A stretch of DNA of 42,211 nt from JAVMKJ01 sp031732875 (GTDB taxonomy: Bacteria; Pseudomonadota; Gammaproteobacteria; Competibacterales; Competibacteraceae): the NCBI GenBank assembly GCA_031732875.1, contig JAVMKL010000045.1, positions 1 to 42,211 of the forward strand, read 5' to 3'. The translations under genes were made by a program, and so were the position numbers. The notes beneath the pieces were generated by a model that did no database searches, was not told where the DNA came from, and saw only the letters and a program-made list of their open reading frames with translations. Of the stretch, positions 7,936 to 15,541 are shown in pieces (positions within the stretch are counted from its first letter, which is position 1; each line of letters starts with the position of its first letter).

Positions 7936-10623
7936 ATGGCCGAAATCAGTCGAGTCGCCCTGTTCGGGAAGCTCAACAGTCTGGGCTACAAAGCCATCGA
8001 AAGCGCCACCGTGTTCTGCAAGCTGCGGGGTAATCCCTATGTGGAACTGGTGCATTGGCTGCATCAAATTCTGCAATTGCCGGATTCGGACCTGCACCGG
8101 ATCATCCAGCATTTCAGCCTGAATCCCTCCCGCGTGGCCAAGGATTTTACCGAGGCGCTGGATCGCCTGCCGCGCGGCGCAACCTCGATTTCCGATCTGT
8201 CCTCGCATGTGGACGCGGCGGTGAAGGAAGCCTGGGTCTATGCGACCCTGCTGTTCGACGATTCGCAGGTGCGCACCGGCCATTTGCTGGTTGGGATGCT
8301 GAAGACGCCGGATTTGCGCAACGCGCTGCTGGCCATTTCCCGCGAATTTGACAAGATCAAGTTGGATACGCTGACCGAGCGGTTTGCCGACATCGTCGCT
8401 GCCTCGCCGGAAACCGGGCTGCGCGCCAGCGACGGTTCTCAGGTCGGCGGTGGCGCGGCGCCGGGCGAGGCCAGCGAGGCGCTGGCGCCGGTGCAGATGG
8501 GCAAGCAGGAGGCGCTCCAGCGATTTTCGGTCGATCTCACCGAGCGGGCACGCAAGGGCGAACTGGACCCCATCGTCGGCCGCGACGAGGAAATCCGCCA
8601 GATCGTCGATATTTTGATGCGCCGTCGCCAGAACAACCCGATCCTGACCGGCGAGGCCGGCGTCGGCAAGACGGCGGTGGTGGAAGGTTTCGCCCAGCGC
8701 ATCGCGTCGGGTGATATACCCCCGCCGCTCAAGGATGTGACGCTGCGGGTGCTGGACGTGGGCCTGCTGCAAGCCGGCGCCAGCATGAAGGGTGAATTCG
8801 AGAACCGGCTGCGGCAGGTGATCGACGAAGTGCAATCCTCGCCCAAACCGATCATTCTGTTCATCGACGAGGCCCATACCCTGATCGGCGCCGGTGGCGC
8901 GGCCGGTACCGGTGATGCCGCCAACCTGCTCAAGCCGGCGCTGGCGCGCGGCAAGCTGCGCACCATCGCCGCCACCACCTGGGCCGAGTACAAGAAGCAC
9001 ATCGAGAAAGATCCGGCCCTGACCCGCCGTTTCCAGGTGGTGCAGGTCGGCGAGCCCAGCGAGGAGAAAACCATCCTGATGATGCGCGGCATGGCCTCGA
9101 CCATGGAAAGGCATCATCGGGTGCAGATTCTCGACGAGGCGCTGGAGGCGGCGGTCAAGCTGTCGCATCGCTATATCCCGGCCCGCCAGTTGCCGGACAA
9201 GGCGGTCAGCCTGTTGGATACCGCCAGCGCGCGGGTGGCGATCAGCCTGCACGCGGTGCCGGCCGAGGTCGAGGACAGCCGCCGCCGCATCGAAGGGCTG
9301 AACACCGAGTTGGAGATCATCGGCCGCGAGACCGTGGTCGGCATTGACACCGCCCAGCGTCAGGCCGACGCCAGCGAAAAATTGCAGGCCGAGACGGCGA
9401 GGCTGGCGGAACTGGACGCCCGCTGGCAGGAAGAGAAAGGTTTGGTGGATCAGGTTCTGGAATTGCGCGCCAAGCTGCGCGACTCCGGCGGCACGGTCGA
9501 AGCGGATACCGCGGCAGCGGAACCCGATCCGGAGCGGCTCGCCCGGCTGGCGGAGTTGAAAGATCTCCAGACCCAACTGCATGAATTGCAGGGCGAGTCG
9601 CCCCTGATTCTGCCCAGCGTGGACGCGCAGGCGGTGGCTTCGGTGGTCGCCGACTGGACCGGCATCCCGGTCGGCCGCATGGTGAAGAACGAAATCGAAA
9701 CCGTGCTGGGCCTGGCGGACATTCTCAACCGCCGCATCATCGGCCAGCGCCACGCGCTGGACATGATCGCCCGCCGCATTCAGACCTCGCGCGCCGCGCT
9801 GGACAATCCCAATAAACCCATCGGTGTGTTCATGTTGGCCGGTCCGTCCGGGGTGGGCAAGACTGAAACCGCGCTGGCGCTGGCCGAGGCGCTGTACGGC
9901 GGCGAGCAGAACGTCATCACCATCAACATGAGCGAGTTCCAGGAAGCACATACCGTTTCCACCCTCAAGGGTGCCCCGCCGGGCTACGTCGGTTACGGCG
10001 AGGGCGGGGTGCTGACCGAGGCGGTGCGCCGCCGACCCTACAGCGTGGTGCTGCTGGATGAGGTGGAGAAGGCCCACCACGACGTCCATGAGATCTTCTT
10101 CCAGGTCTTCGACAAGGGCTGGATGGAAGATGGCGAAGGGCGGTTCATCGACTTTAAGAACACCTTGATCCTGCTGACCACCAACATCGGCACCGATCTG
10201 ATCGCGAGCATGTGCAAGGACCCGGAACTGTTGCCCGATCCGGAGGGGTTGGGCAAGGCACTGCGGGAACCGTTGCTGAAGGTGTTTCCGCCGGCGCTGC
10301 TCGGCCGGTTGGTGACGATTCCCTATTACCCACTCAGCGATGCGATGATCGGGGATATCGTCCGGTTGCAACTGGGCCGCATCGAGAAGCGGATCAAGGA
10401 AAATCACAAGGTACCGTTCGGTTACGACGACGAGGTGATCAAACTGATCGTCAGCCGCTGCACCGAGTTGGAAAGCGGCGGGCGCATGGTGGACGCGATC
10501 CTGACCAACACCATGCTGCCGGCGATCAGCCAGGAATTCTTGACCCGGATGGTGGAAGGAAAGCCGGTCGTGCGGGTCGAGGTCCAGGTCAAGGATGGCG
10601 ATTTCGCTTACGCGTTCGAGTAA
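7936..10623 (+). CDS. clpV: ClpV (TssH), AAA+ ATPase recycling the type VI sheath
   Basis: This 895-residue Clp/Hsp100 protein has two AAA+ domains. Walker A motifs are GEAGVGKTA near residue 239 and GPSGVGKTE near residue 636, with Walker B ILFIDEAH and VVLLDEVEKAH. The N-terminal domain (VALFGKLNSLGYKAIESAT) is the ClpV-specific type that binds the TssB helix. A middle coiled region lies at about residues 450-560. ClpV disassembles contracted sheath so its subunits can be reused. A GGAG ribosome site lies upstream of ATG 7936. It is not ClpB: the position in the tss operon and the N domain decide this. A TPR-methyltransferase gene follows after 3 bases, where HSI-I has vgrG. Confidence 0.96.
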   Translation: MAEISRVALFGKLNSLGYKAIESATVFCKLRGNPYVELVHWLHQILQLPDSDLHRIIQHFSLNPSRVAKDFTEALDRLPRGATSISDLSSHVDAAVKEAWVYATLLFDDSQVRTGHLLVGMLKTPDLRNALLAISREFDKIKLDTLTERFADIVAASPETGLRASDGSQVGGGAAPGEASEALAPVQMGKQEALQRFSVDLTERARKGELDPIVGRDEEIRQIVDILMRRRQNNPILTGEAGVGKTAVVEGFAQRIASGDIPPPLKDVTLRVLDVGLLQAGASMKGEFENRLRQVIDEVQSSPKPIILFIDEAHTLIGAGGAAGTGDAANLLKPALARGKLRTIAATTWAEYKKHIEKDPALTRRFQVVQVGEPSEEKTILMMRGMASTMERHHRVQILDEALEAAVKLSHRYIPARQLPDKAVSLLDTASARVAISLHAVPAEVEDSRRRIEGLNTELEIIGRETVVGIDTAQRQADASEKLQAETARLAELDARWQEEKGLVDQVLELRAKLRDSGGTVEADTAAAEPDPERLARLAELKDLQTQLHELQGESPLILPSVDAQAVASVVADWTGIPVGRMVKNEIETVLGLADILNRRIIGQRHALDMIARRIQTSRAALDNPNKPIGVFMLAGPSGVGKTETALALAEALYGGEQNVITINMSEFQEAHTVSTLKGAPPGYVGYGEGGVLTEAVRRRPYSVVLLDEVEKAHHDVHEIFFQVFDKGWMEDGEGRFIDFKNTLILLTTNIGTDLIASMCKDPELLPDPEGLGKALREPLLKVFPPALLGRLVTIPYYPLSDAMIGDIVRLQLGRIEKRIKENHKVPFGYDDEVIKLIVSRCTELESGGRMVDAILTNTMLPAISQEFLTRMVEGKPVVRVEVQVKDGDFAYAFE

Positions 10624-10626
10624 GCA

Positions 10627-11979
10627 ATGAATCGTAAACAGCGGCGTGCGCTTGCGGGACGTGAACCGGCGAGAGGGGGCGGCGATTCGGAAGCGCTGGC
10701 GCAAGCCATCCAACTGCATCGGCGGGGGCAGTTGGACGAGGCTGAAGCGCTGTATCGGCGGGAACTCCAGCGGAATCCACAACAAGTCGATGCCCTGCAT
10801 TTCCTGGGGGTGCTGAACTCGCAGCGGGGACGGCACCCGGAAGCGGCCGACCTGATCCGCCGGGCGCTGGCCCTGAGTCCGCAATACGCCGACGCCTGGA
10901 ATAATCTGGGCAACGTATTGGCGGCGCTGGATCGTTGGGACGAAGCGGCTGCCGCCTACCAACGGGCCGTCGAACTGGCTCCAGGCAATCCCAGCGTCCA
11001 TTGCAATCTGGGCGTGATGTTGCTGCGATCCGACCGGTTCGCGGAGGCTACCGCCGCCTTGCAGCAAGCCATTGTCCTAATGCCAGGCTTGGTGGAGGCA
11101 CATTTCAATCTGGGTAAGGCACTGGTTGCCCGGCAAGAATACGAAGCGGCTGTCTCCGTGTTCCGGGAGACCATTCGCCTGCAACCGACCCATGCGATGG
11201 CGTACAAGAGCCTGGGTATCCTGTTGTACAAGCTGAATCGCAACGACGAAGCCGCCGCACTATTTCGGGACTGGCTGGCGCGGGATCCGGCCAATCCGGT
11301 CGCCCGGCACATGCTGGCGGCGCATTCGGGGCGGGATGTGCCGGGACGGGCGGCCGATAGCTACGTTCAGCAGTTATTCGACGGCATGGCCGACGGTTTT
11401 GACGAACACCTGCATCGCCTGGAATACCGTGCGCCGGAGTTGGTTGCCTCGACGGTCGCTACGACGATGGACGAACCGAATGGGTCGTTGAGCGTGTTGG
11501 ACGCTGGCTGCGGGACTGGGCTCTGCGGTCCGTCGCTGCGCCCCTATGCGCGACGGTTGGTTGGAGTCGATTTGTCGCCGCGCATGATCGAGCGGGCGCG
11601 GACCCGCGGAGACTACGACGAACTGGTCGTCGCCGAGCTGACCGCGTTTTTAACCGACCAGCCAGTGGCGTACGATCTGATCGTGTCCGCAGACACCCTG
11701 GTTTACTTCGGGCAACTGGAGCCAGTTCTGACCGCCGCCGCCACGGCTTTACGGCCGGGCGGCTGGCTGGCATTCACCGTAGAGCGGCTTGAAGACACGG
11801 ATGCGGCGGACGATTTCAGCCTCGATCCGAGCGGTCGTTACCGGCATTCGGAAGCCTACCTGCGGCGGGTGCTGGCCCAGGTGGAAGTGGAGATGGAGAC
11901 CCTGAAAACCGTCACCTTGCGTCTGGAGGGGGGGGAACCGGTCGTCGGATTCCTGGTGGCGGCGCGTAAGCTTCCCTGA
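10627..11979 (+). CDS. TPR-repeat methyltransferase, first of two paralogues
   Basis: This 450-residue protein has two parts. Residues about 22-225 are five or six tetratricopeptide repeats (for example ADAWNNLGNVLAALDRWDEAAAAYQRAVEL, described here by its helix pattern). Residues about 245-450 form a class I SAM-dependent methyltransferase domain with motif I VLDAGCGTG at 290-298, a second-strand acidic GVDLS and LRPGG after strand 5. This architecture is known from the predicted TPR-methyltransferase group COG4976; substrates are unknown. It starts 3 bases after clpV, so it is very probably co-transcribed with the T6SS genes. It may modify a secreted or surface component, but that is inference from position only. 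Confidence 0.85.
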   Translation: MNRKQRRALAGREPARGGGDSEALAQAIQLHRRGQLDEAEALYRRELQRNPQQVDALHFLGVLNSQRGRHPEAADLIRRALALSPQYADAWNNLGNVLAALDRWDEAAAAYQRAVELAPGNPSVHCNLGVMLLRSDRFAEATAALQQAIVLMPGLVEAHFNLGKALVARQEYEAAVSVFRETIRLQPTHAMAYKSLGILLYKLNRNDEAAALFRDWLARDPANPVARHMLAAHSGRDVPGRAADSYVQQLFDGMADGFDEHLHRLEYRAPELVASTVATTMDEPNGSLSVLDAGCGTGLCGPSLRPYARRLVGVDLSPRMIERARTRGDYDELVVAELTAFLTDQPVAYDLIVSADTLVYFGQLEPVLTAAATALRPGGWLAFTVERLEDTDAADDFSLDPSGRYRHSEAYLRRVLAQVEVEMETLKTVTLRLEGGEPVVGFLVAARKLP

Positions 11980-12010
11980 AACTCGAACACGATGGAGTTG
12001 AGGAGGCGTT

Positions 12011-13444
12011 TTGAGCAGCGGCGATAGGAAACTCGATGAGCCAACGGCGGCGCTCGGCGGCATCTCCCGCGACGGCGATGTTTCGGCGTTGCTGGCGCAG
12101 GCGATGAACTTGCATCGCCAAGGTCATTTGATGGAAGCGCAGTCGCTCTACGAGCGCGTTCTTCGTGACCGGCCGGACCATCCCGAGGCATTGAACTTTT
12201 TCGGGATTCTCCAACAGCAACGAGGGCAGTCGACCCAGGCGGAACAATTGACTCGCCGGGCCATCCGTGCCGCTCCCAATTATGCATCCGCCCATACCAA
12301 TCTCGGCAACATCCTGATTGTCCAGAAACGCTTCGAAGATGCCATCGCGGCGTACCGGCAGGCGATCGTGCTCAGACCGGACGAAGTGGAAGCTTGCGTC
12401 AACCTGGGCGCGTTGCTCAGGGGCTTGGGGCGGCTGCGGGAGGCTTTGGAGGCTTACCGTCAGGCTAGCGAGCGGCGCCCCGAAAGCGCTGAAATCCACC
12501 ACCGCCTCGGTCTGGTGCTGGCGGAGCTAGGGCAGATTGAAGAAGCGATCGCCGCCCAGGAAACCGCACTACGCCACGCCCCCGGGCACGAAGGGGCGAC
12601 CAAGCAGTTGGGTGCCTTGCTACATCACGTGGGGCGGATCGAGGATGCTCGGGCAGTGCTGGGCAACGCCGTGTTCCAATTGGGCGGTACTGAAAACGCG
12701 TTGGCCCTATTGCAACACTGGCTAAGGCTGATGCCGGACGATCCGGTTGCCCAGCACCGGTTGGCGGCGTGGTTTGGCCAAGACAAACCAGCGCGGGCTT
12801 CTGACGCCTACGTAACTGATTTATTTGATCGTTATGCCGATCAGTTCGACGAACACCTGCAAAGATTGGACTATCGGGCGCCTGAATTGATCGGGGCGCG
12901 GCTTGCCGATGCGTTGGGTGAAGGGGCCAGGCGGCTCGACGTATTGGATGCGGGGTGCGGTACGGGTTTGTGCGCTTCGATGTTGCGGCCTTATGCCCGC
13001 CGTCTGACCGGCGTGGATTTGTCGTCGCGCATGGTTGAAAAGGCGCGCGAGCGGGGCGGGTACGACGAACTGGCGGTGGCGGAATTGACTGCGTTTTTGA
13101 ACGAGCGACCCGGAGCTTACGATCTGATCGTTTCGGCCGACACCCTGGTGTACTTTGGCACGCTGGAGACGGTGTTGGCTGCTGCGGCTCATGCCCTGCG
13201 TCCCGGGGGCTGGCTGGCGTTCACGGCGGAGCAGATCGCAGTGGAGGTGGCGCCCGATGATGGTTATCGTCTCAACCGGAGTGGCCGCTACAGCCACACG
13301 TCCGAATATCTGGAACGAGTGCTGGCGGGCGCTGGCCTGGAGGCACGGGCGCGGGCGGACGCCACGCTGCGCCAGGAGGGCAATCAACCGGTGATGGGCC
13401 ATGTGGTGCTGGCTCGCAAGCCCCCTACCGGGATAGTAGACTGA
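12011..13444 (+). CDS. TPR-repeat methyltransferase, second paralogue
   Basis: This 477-residue protein has the same layout as its upstream neighbour: TPR repeats at about residues 25-250, then a SAM methyltransferase domain with VLDAGCGTG at 311-319. Long matching stretches (DEHLxRLxYRAPEL, LRPYARRLxGVDLS, YDLIVSADTLVYFG) show a tandem duplication; the TPR halves have diverged more than the catalytic halves. The start is TTG 12011, supported by GAGGAGG at 12000-12006 with a short 4-base spacing; no upstream ATG fits. The gap to the first copy is 31 bases. The substrate is unknown. Different TPR halves with near-identical catalytic halves suggest different partners for the same chemistry. Confidence 0.85.
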   Translation: MSSGDRKLDEPTAALGGISRDGDVSALLAQAMNLHRQGHLMEAQSLYERVLRDRPDHPEALNFFGILQQQRGQSTQAEQLTRRAIRAAPNYASAHTNLGNILIVQKRFEDAIAAYRQAIVLRPDEVEACVNLGALLRGLGRLREALEAYRQASERRPESAEIHHRLGLVLAELGQIEEAIAAQETALRHAPGHEGATKQLGALLHHVGRIEDARAVLGNAVFQLGGTENALALLQHWLRLMPDDPVAQHRLAAWFGQDKPARASDAYVTDLFDRYADQFDEHLQRLDYRAPELIGARLADALGEGARRLDVLDAGCGTGLCASMLRPYARRLTGVDLSSRMVEKARERGGYDELAVAELTAFLNERPGAYDLIVSADTLVYFGTLETVLAAAAHALRPGGWLAFTAEQIAVEVAPDDGYRLNRSGRYSHTSEYLERVLAGAGLEARARADATLRQEGNQPVMGHVVLARKPPTGIVD

Positions 13445-13561
13445 TTGCTGGATTCTTGCCGGCGGCAACGCTATCTTGACGCCCTTCATGCGTGGGTGGT
13501 GGCCGGCTGGCTTACAGGACCGCGCGATATTCTTGGTTTCTCATTCCTGGAGACGGTCTCG

Positions 13562-13819
13562 ATGGTCGAATTCGATGAGGTGCGGCAGTTGATCGGTGAG
13601 ATATTGCAATTGGGCGACCGGGTACGAAAGCTCGGCCCGGATACCCCGCTGTTAGGGAGCATCCCGGAATTCGACTCGATGGCGGTGGTTACGCTGATCA
13701 ACGCCTTGGAAGAACGGTTCGACATCCAGATCGCGGACGACGAAATTAGCGCCGAAACCTTCGAGACGATGGGCCGAGTCCATGAGTTCGTTTGTGACAA
13801 GATCGTGGCCGGGACCTGA
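13562..13819 (+). CDS. Acyl carrier protein, exosortase A-associated type
   Basis: From ATG 13562 the protein has 85 residues in the four-helix acyl carrier pattern. The expected phosphopantetheine-bearing serine is Ser39 in PEFDSMAVV. The surroundings LGPDTPLLGSIPEFDSM and LEERFDIQIADDEIS fit ACPs found with exosortase A genes better than the fatty-acid AcpP (DSLD). A GGAGAC site precedes the ATG; the frame is open further upstream, but that part shows no ACP similarity. It is followed after 6 bases by hydrolase 2. The presumed role is to carry an acyl group for the adjacent hydrolase/transferase-like proteins. No AMP-forming acyl ligase is in the window. Confidence 0.85.
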   Translation: MVEFDEVRQLIGEILQLGDRVRKLGPDTPLLGSIPEFDSMAVVTLINALEERFDIQIADDEISAETFETMGRVHEFVCDKIVAGT

Positions 13820-13825
13820 CGGACG

Positions 13826-14632
13826 GTGATCGAGCCGTTCTTTCTGGCTGGAAGCCGGGGTGCGCTGTTTGCAGTCTATCATCCACCGGCGGTTGGGATT
13901 GTGGAGCGCGGCGGTGTGTTGTGCGTTCCTCCCTTCGCCGAAGAGATGAACAAATCCCGGCGCATGGCGGCGTTGCAGGCGCGCCGGCTGGCCGCCGCCG
14001 GGTTCGGCGTACTGATTCCCGATCTCCACGGTACCGGCGAGAGTGCCGGCGATTTCGCCGAGGCCCGTTGGGATATCTGGCGGGATGATATGGTGCGCGG
14101 TGGTGTCTGGCTGTACCGGCGCGGCCATCAAAAACTGCATCTTTGGGGATTGCGGCTGGGTGGCCTGCTGGCGGCTGATCTGGTGGGCGAGTTGAGAGCA
14201 ACGCAGCTGTTGCTCTGGCAACCGGTGCTGTCGGGCGAGCGGTTTCTCCAGCAGTTTCTGCGCTTGCGCCTGACGGCCGACCGGTTGAAGGGAGGCGGCG
14301 AAACCATGACCGGGTTGCGGGGAATACTGGCGGCGGGACAGTCTTTGGAAGTGGGGGGATATCAACTTCACCCGGAATTGGCCTTGGTACTGGAACGGGT
14401 TCGTCCGACCGTGCCGGCCGACGGTACCCGGGTAGACTGGTTCGAATTGACCGGTATCACGGACGGAGCCCTGCCGCCAGCCAGCCAGCGGGTGGTGGAC
14501 GAGTGGCGTAGCGCCGGTGTGTCGGTCCATGTCCGGACGATAGCTGGCGAGGCCTTTTGGTCGACCCAGGAAATCGCCGTGGCGCCGGCTCTGTTGGACG
14601 CGACCTTGACCGCTCTGGACGAGGCGCCGTGA
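13826..14632 (+). CDS. Alpha/beta-hydrolase-fold protein, exosortase A-associated hydrolase 2 type
   Basis: This 268-residue protein starts at GTG 13826, six bases after the ACP stop. It contains VLCVPPFAEEMNKSRRM and LIPDLHGTGESAGDF, features of the family known as hydrolase 2 of exosortase A systems. The nucleophile elbow reads WGLRLGG (residues 107-113): Arg110 stands where a hydrolase has Ser or Cys, so classic hydrolysis may be lost or the chemistry may differ. ACP and both hydrolases are packed with 6-base spacing or overlap, implying one pathway, possibly acyl transfer during exopolysaccharide or PEP-CTERM-linked envelope assembly. No exosortase is seen in the window. Confidence 0.8.
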   Translation: MIEPFFLAGSRGALFAVYHPPAVGIVERGGVLCVPPFAEEMNKSRRMAALQARRLAAAGFGVLIPDLHGTGESAGDFAEARWDIWRDDMVRGGVWLYRRGHQKLHLWGLRLGGLLAADLVGELRATQLLLWQPVLSGERFLQQFLRLRLTADRLKGGGETMTGLRGILAAGQSLEVGGYQLHPELALVLERVRPTVPADGTRVDWFELTGITDGALPPASQRVVDEWRSAGVSVHVRTIAGEAFWSTQEIAVAPALLDATLTALDEAP

Positions 14633-15507
14633 CTTCGGAATTTCCCCTGGTCTTTGCTTGTGAAGGAGCTGAATTGCTGGGCGTCCTTCATGTGGAGACT
14701 CCGGACGCGACCCGCGGCGTGTTGGTGGTGGTCGGTGGTCCGCAGTACCGGGCCGGCAGTCACCGACAGTTTCTGTTGCTGGCCCGGGATTTGGCGCAAG
14801 CCGGTATTCCGGTGCTGCGCTTTGACTGTCGCGGCATGGGCGATTCCGGTGGGGAATTCCCCGGTTTCGAGGAGATCGACGCCGATATCGCGGCCGCCAT
14901 CGATGCGTTTCACGCACGAGTCCCCACTCTACGAGAGGTGGTCATTTGGGGGCTGTGCGATGCCGCCTCGGCGGCACTGTTTTACGCCTGGCGCGATCCC
15001 CGCGTTGCCGGCCTGGTTTTGCTGAATCCGTGGGCGCGGACCGAAGCGGGCCAGGCGCGCGCCTATCTGCGCCATTACTATCTGTCCCGGCTGGTCGATC
15101 CGGACCTGTGGCGCAAGATAGGCCGCGGCGAATTTTCATTGGGGACAGCGCTACGTTCGTTGTTGGCTTTGGTCGGGCAGGTCTGGCGGGATCGCCAGGA
15201 TAGCGTGGTGAAGGGCGCGGCAGTTGAAACCAGAGCGGTTTCTTCGTCACGAAATGGGCCGTTGCCCGAGCGCATGGCGGATGGGTTGCGGCGATTTGCT
15301 GGTCCCGTGCTGCTGATTCTGAGCGGAGACGATCTGACGGCCGCCGAATTCCGCGATACCACCCAAGCATCCCGGCATTGGCGTTGCCTGCTGGCGCAGT
15401 CGCGGGTGACGGTCCTGGATTTTCCTGAAGCCAATCATACCTTCTCCCGCCGCGAGTGGCGGGATCAGGTGGCGACATGGACCCGTGACTGGTTGCGGGG
15501 GTGGTAA
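14629..15507 (+). CDS. Alpha/beta-hydrolase-fold protein, exosortase A-associated hydrolase 1 type
   Basis: The GTG at 14629 overlaps the stop of the previous gene (GTGA) and gives 292 residues. VVVGGPQYRAGSHRQF and LRFDCRGMGDSGGEF are typical of hydrolase 1 of exosortase A systems. The elbow reads IWGLCDAASAAL, with Cys110 as the expected nucleophile, which is usual for this family. Later blocks (LLILSGDDLTAAEF and EANHTFSRREW) supply the likely Asp and His. The real substrate of these proteins is not established. The frame extends upstream to 14557, but that part lies inside the previous gene and is a shadow. Confidence 0.82.
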   Translation: MTSEFPLVFACEGAELLGVLHVETPDATRGVLVVVGGPQYRAGSHRQFLLLARDLAQAGIPVLRFDCRGMGDSGGEFPGFEEIDADIAAAIDAFHARVPTLREVVIWGLCDAASAALFYAWRDPRVAGLVLLNPWARTEAGQARAYLRHYYLSRLVDPDLWRKIGRGEFSLGTALRSLLALVGQVWRDRQDSVVKGAAVETRAVSSSRNGPLPERMADGLRRFAGPVLLILSGDDLTAAEFRDTTQASRHWRCLLAQSRVTVLDFPEANHTFSRREWRDQVATWTRDWLRGW

Positions 15508-15541
15508 GGCGAGCGTTGTCGAGCACTTGCCATCCTCCACC

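Noticed and set aside
7918..11067. A 1049-codon open frame on the minus strand opposite clpV
   Set aside because: It is antisense to clpV, which has clear motifs. Long antisense frames are common in high-GC genes and this one shows no recognisable domain.
13445..13561. An N-terminal extension of the acyl carrier protein
   Set aside because: The frame is open, but the residues show no ACP similarity, while ATG 13562 has a ribosome site and gives the usual ACP length.
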